DNA of 31,063 nt from JBCCJA01 sp039045975 (lineage in GTDB: Bacteria; Planctomycetota; Planctomycetia; Planctomycetales; Planctomycetaceae), in contig JBCCJA010000049.1 in the NCBI GenBank assembly GCA_039045975.1, forward strand, positions 1 to 31,063, given 5' to 3'. How positions within the stretch are numbered: the stretch's first letter is position 1; every line of letters starts with the position of its first letter. A program made the position numbers and the translations under genes. Of this stretch, positions 8,256-15,471 are shown piece by piece. A model generated the notes under the pieces. The model worked only from the letters and a program-made list of their open reading frames with translations. It searched no databases and had not been told where the DNA came from.

Positions 8256-9068
8256 TCACGACAACGACCGGATCCGGAACTGGCCGATGCGGATCGGCTT
8301 CGTGCCGTATTGGTTCGAGAACGTCGCGAAGCCCAGCCGGCCGCCGCCGTAACGCGGGACCGCCAGCCCGTCGACGACCCGCGTCCCCGCGACCGCCAGC
8401 GACAACGCCTTCGCCTCGACCTTCACGCCGAGCTTTTGCACGCCGCGGGGCGCGAGTGAATCGGCGTGCGTGACGACGCTCGAACGGTCGCAGCGGCCCT
8501 GAATGACTTCGAACGTCCGCCAATACTCGTTTCGCCGCAGGCTGCTGTGCGAGATGACGACCCCGCCGGCACGCTCCCAACCGAGGAACAGGAACCAGCC
8601 GCCCTGGCCGCGGAAGTCGGCGACGACCTCGAGTTCGAAGTCGTCCGCCGTCGCGATCACGACCGCGGCGGGGTCGGAATTGATCGGCGACATTCCCGCC
8701 GCACCGATCGCCCAACGGCCGGAGGCCGCGTACTGCCCGATCTCGTTCGCGTCGGACGCGGGGCCCTCGAACGCGACTTTCGCGGCGAAATCGAACGTCG
8801 CCGCCGCGGGCACGTCCCGTGTCTTGCCCGCGTTGTCCGGGTCGGGCACCTCCCATGGCGTTTGTGGCCGATCGGCCCGGAACGCGAGCCACTTCGACGA
8901 CGGCCTGACCGGCGGGAATGACGTCCCCTGCGGGGCCGCCGACGAAGACGATCGGCCGGCGACGAAGCAGGCGGCGGCCAATCGCAGGAACGCCGCCCGG
9001 CTGAGCACGCGGGCCGACGCGGCCTCGCCCAGGGTGTCTTCGGCGGCGGCGGCATGCGGGCGGCTCAT
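8256..9068 (-). CDS. Secreted LamG/DUF1080-like (jelly-roll) protein
   Basis: A 270-residue protein with a signal-peptide-like segment at about residues 22-45 (RAAFLRLAAACFVAG) after a polar N-terminus. The remainder (about 80-270) is a beta-sandwich pattern: FELEVVADFRG, GWFLFLGWERAGG, GVKVEAKALSLAVAG, LGFATFSNQYGTKPIRI and a final FRIRSL strand. This order is like the 3-keto-disaccharide hydrolase (DUF1080)/concanavalin-like domains abundant in planctomycetes. Those proteins act on or bind glycans outside the cytoplasm. I cannot identify catalytic residues, so it could be a binding domain only. The open frame extends further 5', but that part is antisense to the kinase gene; ATG 9068 leaves 142 bp for divergent promoters. 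The last 43 bp of its repeated region recur at 7143-7185. Confidence 0.7.
   Translation of the reverse strand: MSRPHAAAAEDTLGEAASARVLSRAAFLRLAAACFVAGRSSSSAAPQGTSFPPVRPSSKWLAFRADRPQTPWEVPDPDNAGKTRDVPAAATFDFAAKVAFEGPASDANEIGQYAASGRWAIGAAGMSPINSDPAAVVIATADDFELEVVADFRGQGGWFLFLGWERAGGVVISHSSLRRNEYWRTFEVIQGRCDRSSVVTHADSLAPRGVQKLGVKVEAKALSLAVAGTRVVDGLAVPRYGGGRLGFATFSNQYGTKPIRIGQFRIRSLS
8265..8307. repeat. 43-bp direct repeat, right copy
   Basis: Identical to 7143-7185. Here the sequence is part of the 3' coding end of the LamG/DUF1080-like gene, encoding GTKPIRIGQFRIRS in the minus-strand frame. Confidence 0.95.
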
Positions 9069-9210
9069 CGACGCACTACACGGACGTCTGCCCGGCCCGG
9101 TCAAGAGGCGGAAAAGAGACGGCTCGCCATCGGCCGTGTCGCCCGCCAAACTGCAACCGAGGCGCACCCAGGTGCATGCCGACGTCCCCCACCCTCGCCC
9201 CGCCTCCCCC

Positions 9211-9732
9211 GTGTCCGCCCCCGCCCGCAACGTCGTCCTCGTCGGCATGCCCGGCAGCGGTAAGAGCACCGTCGGCCGACGGATCGCGTCGCGGCTCGGC
9301 CTCGCATTCGTCGACATCGACCACGTGATCGAGGCCGCCGAGGGCAAGACGCTCTGCCAGATCCAGCGAGACACCTCACAGGAGGCCTTCCTGGCCTGCG
9401 AGGAACGGCACGCGTCGTCGCTGGAGGTCAGCGGTCACGTCGTCGCGACCGGAGGCAGCGTCGTCTACTCGGAACGGGCGATGCGACACCTCGGCGGGGG
9501 CGGGACTGTCGTGTTCCTCGACGTCCCGGTCGAAACGCTCGCCGACCGACTCGGCTGTCTCGAAACCCGGGGCGTCATCATCAAGCCGGGCCACACCCTG
9601 GCCGACCTCGCCGGCGAGCGGCGGCCGCTCTATCAGCGGTACGCCGACGTGACGGTCCTCTGCGACGACACGCCCGACGCCTGTGCCGACCGCGTCGCCG
9701 CCGCCGTCCGCGGCCTGGTCATCGGCACGTAG
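9211..9732 (+). CDS. Shikimate kinase family protein (AroK-like)
   Basis: A 173-residue P-loop kinase. The Walker A motif GMPGSGKST is near residue 15, the DxD motif in FVDIDHVIE follows, ATGGSVVYSE fills the glycine-rich substrate loop, and GERRPLYQRYADVTV matches the conserved C-terminal Arg region. Shikimate kinase phosphorylates shikimate O3 in chorismate synthesis. Two family hallmarks differ. The substrate-binding Arg of the usual EFR..E motif is replaced (here EAFLACEE), and GGG is GGS. The lid reads LETRGVIIKPG instead of an RPLL-type sequence. This variant subgroup may still act on shikimate or on another small alcohol. No ATG is available; GTG 9211 is chosen, with GTG 9172 as an alternative. 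Divergent from the secreted protein gene. Confidence 0.8.
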   Translation: MSAPARNVVLVGMPGSGKSTVGRRIASRLGLAFVDIDHVIEAAEGKTLCQIQRDTSQEAFLACEERHASSLEVSGHVVATGGSVVYSERAMRHLGGGGTVVFLDVPVETLADRLGCLETRGVIIKPGHTLADLAGERRPLYQRYADVTVLCDDTPDACADRVAAAVRGLVIGT

Positions 9733-9961
9733 GTTTCTCTTCTCACACGCCGGCAAGACCGGCCCGACCGCGTCAGGCCGACGCGTGCGTGGCGTCGTCC
9801 GGTCGTTCTGCGGGGTTCGGGAAAGAAAACGCGACTTAGGCTTCTGATGCTTCGCGCGCCGACGGTCCGCACCGGCTTCCCCTCCAGCCGCGGCCGCCCG
9901 CCGGCCGAAGAACCGGTTTACGCGACCGGTCCACAGCACCGACAGCCGGCCCCCGACGACG

Positions 9962-10453
9962 ATGAACTGCTCGAACTGCGGCGGACCGCTCAAGGCGAAC
10001 GGCCTGCACGAGGCGCTCTCGTGCCCGTATTGCGCAACACGACAGCTGCTCGCGACGGTCGCGACCGACGGGCCCGACGGCCTCGCCCTCGGCGGGATGC
10101 CGACCGACGCCCCCTGCCCGTCGGGCTGCGGCACGCTGACGGGCGGCATGATCGACGGCCTGCCGGTCCGCGGCTGCGAGACTTGCGGCGGCTTCGCGCT
10201 CGACCGCGGCGCGTTCGCCCAACTCGTCTACGGCCGCCGCGCCGGCTTCGACCGCGGCGACGTCACCCCGCGGCCGCTCGACCCCGAAACGCTCCGCGAG
10301 GAACGCCGCTGCCCCGACTGCGGCGACCGCTTCGAGACCCACCCCTACTACGGCCCAGGTAACGCCGTCATCGACAACTGCCACACCTGCGGCCTGACCT
10401 GGCTCGACCGCGGCGAACTGGCCGTGATCGAGGCGGCGCCGGGGCGGCGTTAG
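9962..10453 (+). CDS. Double TFIIB-type zinc-ribbon protein
   Basis: A 163-residue cytoplasmic protein built from zinc knuckles. An N-terminal CxxC pair (CSNCGG) is followed by CPYCA, making a first ribbon. Two zf-TFIIB-like repeats then follow: CPSGCGTLTGGMIDG with CETCGGFALDRGAF, and CPDCGDRFETH with CHTCGLTWLDRGEL. The C..CG...(L/W)LDRGE pattern is the signature of the zf-TFIIB family. Such proteins are common in bacteria but their role is not established; nucleic-acid binding or zinc-dependent assembly are possibilities. It is 229 bp downstream of the kinase gene on the same strand and convergent with the pseudouridine synthase, with a strong hairpin between them. Confidence 0.78.
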   Translation: MNCSNCGGPLKANGLHEALSCPYCATRQLLATVATDGPDGLALGGMPTDAPCPSGCGTLTGGMIDGLPVRGCETCGGFALDRGAFAQLVYGRRAGFDRGDVTPRPLDPETLREERRCPDCGDRFETHPYYGPGNAVIDNCHTCGLTWLDRGELAVIEAAPGRR

Positions 10454-10515
10454 GCGGCGCGGGCGTCGTTGGTTGGAAAATCCGGCCGACGCCCCCTCAC
10501 TTGCCCCTGCGGGCA

Positions 10516-10542
10516 TCTTCTCCCCCTGCGAGGGGGAGAAGA
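10516..10542. terminator. Perfect 12-bp hairpin between convergent genes
   Basis: Arms 10516-10527 and 10531-10542 are perfectly complementary (TCTTCTCCCCCT with AGGGGGAGAAGA) around loop GCG. It lies between the zinc-ribbon gene stop and the stop of the pseudouridine synthase gene, so it probably terminates both transcripts. GTCTTT follows on the plus strand. Similar CTCCCCC/GGGGGAG hairpins occur at 30815-30841 and 30976-30996, so it may belong to a dispersed repeat family. Confidence 0.65.
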
Positions 10543-10546
10543 GTCT

Positions 10547-11236
10547 TTAGAAAGGCCAGTAGGGCGGGAGGGGGCATTCGGTCGAGACGACGTCGTCCCT
10601 GGTCGGGTGACCGACTTCGAGGCGGGCGGCGTGCAGTGCGATCCAGCGGCCACCTTCTTCCGCCGGTAGCGGCGGGCCGCCGTATTTGACGTCACCGACG
10701 ATCGGCCAGCCGCGGACGGCGAGTTGGACGCGGATCTGGTGCGGCCGGCCCGTCTCCGGGCGAATTTCTAATAACGCCCGGTCGCCGTGACGCTTCAAAG
10801 TCCGGCAGTCGAGGACGGCCTCGGCTCCGTCGGGCGTGCCGTCGGGGACGACGCGGGACCGGTTCTTTACTCGATCTTTTTTTAAGAAGTCGCGGCAGAG
10901 TGTCGGTTCGGCCGGCCCCGGGCCCGCCACGACGGCCAGATAAGTCTTCTTCGCCCGACGCCCGCGGAACTGTTCCGAAAGCCGGGCGGCGGCCTTGCTC
11001 GTGCGGGCGAATAAAACCACGCCCGAGACGGGCCGGTCGAGCCGGTGCACGAGCCCCAGATAAACGTCGCCCGGCTTTTTATACTTTTCCTTTATATAGT
11101 CTTTCGCCGCGTCGAGCAGCGACCTGTCGCCGCTGTCGTCGCCGGCGGTCGGCGTCCCGGCCGGCTTCTCGACGCAGAGGCAGTGATTGTCTTCGTAGAG
11201 CACGACGGGCGGGCCGCCGGCGGTGCGGGCCGACAT
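10547..11236 (-). CDS. RluA-family RNA pseudouridine synthase
   Basis: A 229-residue enzyme that isomerises uridine to pseudouridine in rRNA or tRNA. The catalytic motif HRLDRPVSGVVL places the nucleophilic Asp at 67. Family elements include VEKPAG (about 22-27), KKTYLAVV, a core strand LLEIRPETGRPHQIRVQLA, and the final WIALHAARLEVGHP. There is no N-terminal S4 domain, so it resembles the shorter RluA/TruC-type members rather than RluC or RluD; the target site cannot be deduced. Its ATG at 11236 shares a base with the TGA of the upstream GYF_2 gene (TGATG), indicating translational coupling. The length is about normal for S4-lacking members. Confidence 0.92.
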   Translation of the reverse strand: MSARTAGGPPVVLYEDNHCLCVEKPAGTPTAGDDSGDRSLLDAAKDYIKEKYKKPGDVYLGLVHRLDRPVSGVVLFARTSKAAARLSEQFRGRRAKKTYLAVVAGPGPAEPTLCRDFLKKDRVKNRSRVVPDGTPDGAEAVLDCRTLKRHGDRALLEIRPETGRPHQIRVQLAVRGWPIVGDVKYGGPPLPAEEGGRWIALHAARLEVGHPTRDDVVSTECPLPPYWPF

Positions 11237-12015
11237 CAGAAGTCCCGGATCTGGTCGCCCCGCCCGGCGAGCACGAACTTGGCTTTGACCAGCTCGCCGC
11301 GGGCCTGCTCGAACGCGTCGTCCAGGCTCGTGCCCGATTGATACGCCCGGACCGACGGGTCGATCGCGCGGGCGGCGCGGCGGACGAAGTCGCCGGCCCC
11401 GCGGCCCGGTTCCCGATACGCCGTCTGCAAAACTTCCGCGACGACTTCCGGCACCGACGCGACCGCCGCCCGGAACCGCGTCGACGTCGGGCCTTCCTCC
11501 TCGGCAGACTCGACGAGTTCGTTCATCAGCGTTTCCGTGAGGTCGTACGCCTGCTGATTCTTGATCTGCCGCACCGTCACGAAGCCGAGGTAGCCGCCGC
11601 CGGCGACGAGCAACACCGACATCGCGGCGACCGTGAACACGAACTCCCGCCGTTGCCAGAGCGGGCGCACTTCCCGCTCGTCGACCTCATATTTTCCGGC
11701 CTCGAAGTCGTGGGCGATTATGTCGGCTGCTTCGGCGGTGTTTTTCGCGGCCTTCGTGTTCGCCCGGTGTCGCAGCTTCGGGTTACCTTTGACCTCTTCG
11801 AGCTCCGCGGCCTCCAGACGGCTTTTGACGACCGTCTTCGGCAAGATCTCGGCGAACCGCGGGACGCGTCGGACGGCGCGGAATAGGTCGGACTCTTCGT
11901 CGCGGATACGGTCCTCGGGGCCGAGTCGGCCGTTCTTGATCAGCCGCTCGACCTCGACGACGTCGACCGGCCCGATCTCGCCCTCACCGACCTTGTAAAA
12001 CCAACGGGCAGACAT
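11236..12015 (-). CDS. GYF_2-domain single-pass membrane protein
   Basis: A 259-residue protein. Residues 1-55 form a GYF_2 domain (WFYKVGEGEIGPVDVVEVERL, then IKNGRLGPEDRIRDEES), a fold that in planctomycetes is typically joined to membrane segments. A charged linker (about 60-120) is followed by one transmembrane helix (FVFTVAAMSVLLVAGGGYLGFV, about 124-146) and a roughly 110-residue extracytoplasmic or C-terminal domain of helical, Ala/Arg/Glu-rich sequence. The start is taken at ATG 12015, where the GYF_2 domain begins; longer readings run into Arg/Pro-rich non-coding sequence. It is the first gene of a two-gene operon with the pseudouridine synthase. GYF folds bind proline-rich peptides in eukaryotes; the bacterial role is not known. 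Confidence 0.75.
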   Translation of the reverse strand: MSARWFYKVGEGEIGPVDVVEVERLIKNGRLGPEDRIRDEESDLFRAVRRVPRFAEILPKTVVKSRLEAAELEEVKGNPKLRHRANTKAAKNTAEAADIIAHDFEAGKYEVDEREVRPLWQRREFVFTVAAMSVLLVAGGGYLGFVTVRQIKNQQAYDLTETLMNELVESAEEEGPTSTRFRAAVASVPEVVAEVLQTAYREPGRGAGDFVRRAARAIDPSVRAYQSGTSLDDAFEQARGELVKAKFVLAGRGDQIRDF

Positions 12016-12156
12016 GGCAGAGCGGGGGCGAGGGCGGTCGGCTGGTCCTCGGCCGACGGGCGGACCACCGGGCGGCGTGATGGTACCGTCGCGTCGACGC
12101 GGCGGTAGCGTCGCCGGACCGCGGCGGGCGGCGTCGTCGCGCGTCGGAAAACCGGC

Positions 12157-12165
12157 AAGGAGGGG
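12157..12165 (+). promoter_or_regulatory. Strong Shine-Dalgarno site for the TTG start of birA
   Basis: AAGGAGGGG lies 6 bases before TTG 12172. It is one of the best ribosome sites in the window and decides the non-ATG start of the biotin ligase gene. Confidence 0.75.
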
Positions 12166-12171
12166 CCCGGT

Positions 12172-12948
12172 TTGAACGGGTACGGGGACGGACGCCAGAT
12201 ATTCGCCTACCGCGAGCACCACGCGTCGATCGGCTCGACGAACGACCGGGCGCTCGCGTTGGCCGCGAGACCGGGACTGCCTCTGCCGGCACTGGTGACC
12301 GCGACCGAACAGACGCGGGGCCGCGGCCGTCACGGGAAACGGTGGAGTTCGCACACCGGCTCGGTCACTGCGACGGTCGTGATCGGGCTGCCCGGGGCCG
12401 ACGCGGTGACGCTCTCGCGGGCCGCGGTCGGCACGGCGGTCTGTCTCGTCGACGCGGTGGCGAGGCTCACTCCCGCGGCGGCCGATTCGTTGCGACTGAA
12501 ATGGCCGAACGATGTGTTCCTCGGGGGCGGGAAGCTGGCCGGCGTGCTGGTCGAAACGAGACGTTGCGGCGGCGACGTACGGCTCGCGGTCGGTTACGGC
12601 CTCAACGTCACCGACGAAGTGCCGGCGGGCGCGGCTACTTTGGCGAGATACATGCCGACGGGCGATCGGGACGCGCCGACGTCGGCCGAAATCGCGGCCG
12701 AGACGGCGGCGGAAATCGCGTCGCGGTTGCCCACGATTGCCCGTGACGGACTGCCGCTCGACCGTTTGGCGGAACTCGACCTATTGGCCGGCCGGCAGGT
12801 CGTCGTCCGGAACGCACCGGGCGGCGAAGTCGCGGCCGCAGGGCGCGCGGTCGCGATCGATGCCGACGGCAGACTCCTTGTCGACACCGACGGACGGGTC
12901 CGGGCGGTGTCCTCGGGGACCGTCGAGTACCCGGAGGACTCCGCGTGA
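12172..12948 (+). CDS. birA: Biotin--[acetyl-CoA-carboxylase] ligase, class I
   Basis: A 258-residue enzyme that makes biotinyl-AMP and transfers biotin to the carboxyl-carrier protein of acetyl-CoA carboxylase. The motif GSTND (21-25) opens the catalytic domain. The biotin-binding loop RGRGRHGKRW spans 49-58, KWPNDV lies at 110-115, and GKLAGVLVE follows with the catalytic Lys at 121. A C-terminal SH3-like domain occupies about 210-258 (LAGRQVVVRN, then GRLLVDTDG). The N-terminal winged helix of class II BirA is missing, so it is not expected to repress biotin genes. The start is TTG, supported by AAGGAGGGG six bases upstream. It is divergent from the GYF_2 gene and convergent with the HDOD/GGDEF gene. 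Confidence 0.92.
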   Translation: MNGYGDGRQIFAYREHHASIGSTNDRALALAARPGLPLPALVTATEQTRGRGRHGKRWSSHTGSVTATVVIGLPGADAVTLSRAAVGTAVCLVDAVARLTPAAADSLRLKWPNDVFLGGGKLAGVLVETRRCGGDVRLAVGYGLNVTDEVPAGAATLARYMPTGDRDAPTSAEIAAETAAEIASRLPTIARDGLPLDRLAELDLLAGRQVVVRNAPGGEVAAAGRAVAIDADGRLLVDTDGRVRAVSSGTVEYPEDSA

Positions 12949-12980
12949 GGCGTTTCGCGGGCCGTGCCGTTGGAGGCCGC

Positions 12981-14939
12981 TTACGCGACGGTCAGCGGGA
13001 CATCGGCGGCGATGGCCGGGCCCTCGGCGAGATATTCCTTTAGCAACGCGTCGGCACGGTCGCGTTCGAGGATGCCGAACGTGACGAGCGCGACCGCGTA
13101 GCTCTGCGGGTTCTCGGCCTGGACGGCGAGCAGCTCCGCACAGCGTTCCCGGTCGAGCAGGCCGAGGCGGATCGCGATCTCGCAGAAACGCTCGTTCGAC
13201 TTCGTCTGGTCGGTCAAGATCGCGTCGAGGCCGGCCGCGTCGAGCCAGCCGCGTCGGATCGCCAGCCCGCCGATCTTCGCCTTCGAGGTGTCCATCTCGC
13301 CGAGCGCCTTCTGGGCGGTCGGGATGTCGAGGACCTCGCGGCGAACGAGCCAGCGGCTGAAGCGACGGCTGATCGCCCGGCCGAGCATCTCGCTCTGAAC
13401 CTCGTCGATCAGATTGCGTGATCGACACTGATTACGGCCGGCGTGCTTAGCTTCGTACATGGCCTCGTCGGCCTCCGCGACGAGGCGTTCGGCGAGGCCG
13501 GCCGGGTCGCGTGCGGGCACGGCGATCGCCGACCCGAGGCTGACGGTCACGGGGACACGTTCGCCCTCGTGAAGGATGACTTCGGCTTCGACCGCGGCAC
13601 GCAGCCGTTCCGCGACCTTCTCGATGCCTTTGACCGTCGGCTGGTGGGCGACGACGACGAACTCCTCGCCGCCGTAGCGGGCGACCATGTCGGCCTGACG
13701 GACGTTGCGTTCGAAGACCTGCGCGACGCGGCGGAGCACCTCGTCGCCGAACTGGTGGCCGTAGGTGTCGTTCAGATTTTTGAATTTATCGATGTCGGAG
13801 AAGATTAAACCGGTCGTGGTCGCCTCACGGGCGGCCTGGCCGATCGACCGGTCGATCGCGTCGCCGAACGCGGCCCGGTTGCTCAGCCCGGTGAGCGTGT
13901 CTCTCATCGCCCGCTGTTCGAGCTGCAGTTTCTCGGCTTCCAGGCTCTGGGCCTTCTGCTCGAGGACCTGCGACCGGGCGACGGCCTCGGACGCTTCGAG
14001 CTGTTGTGCGAGGGCGAGCTTGGCGAGGTGCTCGCTCGCGGCGACCATTAAATCGGACGCCTCGCCGATCGAGTCGGTGTTGACGCTGAACAGGTCACCG
14101 ACGGCGTCGATTTTTACTTTCGCCCCGGCGAGGAACGCTTCGAGTCGGTCGCTGTCGAATTTATAGAATTGGGCAGTGATTCCCTTCAGCCGGGCGAGCG
14201 CCTGCCCCTTGTTGTCGGCACAGAAATAATCGCCACAGGCCGAAGCTGCGGCGACGGCGACGGCGAGACCGCGGGCCTCACCCTCGGGGATCGCGGCCAG
14301 AATCTCTGCCGCGTCGTGCTGTGTGCGTCCGGCGGCGATGACCGGCTCGGGCAGGCCCCACGACTCCATCAGCCGTTGGCCGACTTCGACGTGGTTGACG
14401 CCGATGATTTCGTTCTCGGCGATGTGCAGGTCGATCTGCCGTTCCGCGGCGGCGGCGGCGGCGGCGGCGGTCTCGGTCGGTGCGGCCTTCAACAACGCGA
14501 GCCTGCCGAGGTCGGCCAGGAGGGCCGCGAGGAAGCAGTCGGCCGGCTCGGGCGCCCCGTCGGTCAGTTCGCCGAACAGCTCGGCCGTCGCCGCGTTCGT
14601 GACCGACTGAATCCAGTAGTCCCGATAGTGATCGGCCAGCGGCCCGCCCGACATCGTCGAATCGCTCAGCGAGAACGACAGCGCGAGCGAATTGACGACC
14701 GTCTTGCCGAGCAGCGGGACGGCCCGTTCGATGCTCGTGATCTCGGCCGCAAAGCCGAAATAAGCCGAGTTCGTCGACTTCAGGATTTTCGCAGTGATCG
14801 CCGGGTCGGTCTTGATGACGTCGATGACGTCGTTGATGCCGGAGTCGGGGTCTTTCGACAGGTCGAGCAACTTGACCGCCGCGGCCGGGAGCGTCGGCAG
14901 GTTCGGCGAGGACCAGATTTTTTCGGGATTGACCATCAT
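12981..14939 (-). CDS. HDOD-GGDEF signalling protein with MshEN-like C-terminal repeats
   Basis: A 652-residue three-part protein. An N-terminal HDOD domain (about 10-270) starts LPTLPAAAVKLLDL and contains DPAITAKILKSTNSAYFG. A coiled-coil-like linker (about 315-345) leads to a diguanylate cyclase domain (about 345-510) with DTLTGLSNRAAF, SDIDKFKNLNDTYGHQ and the active-site GGEEF at 423-427. RQAD at 414-417 is in the position of the RxxD product-inhibition site. The last 130 residues contain about three repeats of the pattern G.L...... L..Q (for example KIGGLAIRRGWLD), resembling MshEN/GspE-N modules, some of which bind c-di-GMP. The domain order suggests a cyclase controlled by HDOD partner binding. 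It is the last gene of a CheX-CheY-like operon. An Ala8 run near residue 160 comes from a CGG repeat. Confidence 0.9.
   Translation of the reverse strand: MMVNPEKIWSSPNLPTLPAAAVKLLDLSKDPDSGINDVIDVIKTDPAITAKILKSTNSAYFGFAAEITSIERAVPLLGKTVVNSLALSFSLSDSTMSGGPLADHYRDYWIQSVTNAATAELFGELTDGAPEPADCFLAALLADLGRLALLKAAPTETAAAAAAAAERQIDLHIAENEIIGVNHVEVGQRLMESWGLPEPVIAAGRTQHDAAEILAAIPEGEARGLAVAVAAASACGDYFCADNKGQALARLKGITAQFYKFDSDRLEAFLAGAKVKIDAVGDLFSVNTDSIGEASDLMVAASEHLAKLALAQQLEASEAVARSQVLEQKAQSLEAEKLQLEQRAMRDTLTGLSNRAAFGDAIDRSIGQAAREATTTGLIFSDIDKFKNLNDTYGHQFGDEVLRRVAQVFERNVRQADMVARYGGEEFVVVAHQPTVKGIEKVAERLRAAVEAEVILHEGERVPVTVSLGSAIAVPARDPAGLAERLVAEADEAMYEAKHAGRNQCRSRNLIDEVQSEMLGRAISRRFSRWLVRREVLDIPTAQKALGEMDTSKAKIGGLAIRRGWLDAAGLDAILTDQTKSNERFCEIAIRLGLLDRERCAELLAVQAENPQSYAVALVTFGILERDRADALLKEYLAEGPAIAADVPLTVA
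14446..14470. repeat. GCG trinucleotide repeat (about 8 units) inside the HDOD/GGDEF gene
   Basis: Uninterrupted GCG units over 25 bases encode eight Ala residues on the minus strand, between the helices of the HDOD domain. Unit changes would keep the frame and only alter linker length. Confidence 0.85.
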
Positions 14940-15015
14940 GAGCCTCGGGCGGCCGGCGGGGCCCGGCCGTGGAGATTGAGGAAGGTGAAGCCGGCTCCGC
15001 CGGCATCAGACAACG

Positions 15016-15381
15016 TTAGGCCGTCAGGCCGCACCACTTTTCGAGCTTCTCACGCAGGCCGTCCGGCGTGAACGGCTTAACGAGGTAGTCCGACACGCCG
15101 TTCTGGATCGCGGTGACGACGCGCGACCGCTCGGCCTCGGTCGTGATCATGATCACGGGGATGTCTTTGTTCCGGGTGCGGATCTCTTTTAAGAGTCCGA
15201 GCCCGTCCATGTTCGGCATGTTCCAGTCGCTGAGCACGACGTCGAACTGGTGCTGTTCGAACTTCGTGAGTGCGTCGCGGCCGTCTTCGGCCTCGACGAC
15301 GTCTTCGACGCCGAGCTTATTAAGACAGCGGTGCTGGATCGTCCGCATCGTGCCGGAATCGTCGGCGAGAAGGACTTTCAT
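15016..15381 (-). CDS. CheY-like single-domain response regulator
   Basis: A 121-residue receiver domain without output domain. The acidic pair is Asp7-Asp8 (LLADDSGT), the phospho-acceptor is Asp52 (VLSDWNMP), the switch Thr is about 80 (MITTEAE) and the conserved Lys is 102 (YLVKPF). It therefore has all residues needed for phosphorylation and should act by protein-protein contact. The frame is open further upstream, but GGAG nine bases before ATG 15381 and the immediate start of the receiver fold decide the start. It sits between cheX (90 bp upstream) and the HDOD/GGDEF gene (76 bp downstream), all on the minus strand, so CheX is its probable phosphatase. No CheA or receptor gene is nearby. 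Confidence 0.92.
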   Translation of the reverse strand: MKVLLADDSGTMRTIQHRCLNKLGVEDVVEAEDGRDALTKFEQHQFDVVLSDWNMPNMDGLGLLKEIRTRNKDIPVIMITTEAERSRVVTAIQNGVSDYLVKPFTPDGLREKLEKWCGLTA

Positions 15382-15471
15382 CGGTGTTACTCCGGGGCGG
15401 CCGTCGGCCTGGGGGTCTCGTGGTCGGCGGATGGGGCGGCGAGCCGACAAGGAAAGCCGCCCGACCTTCTC

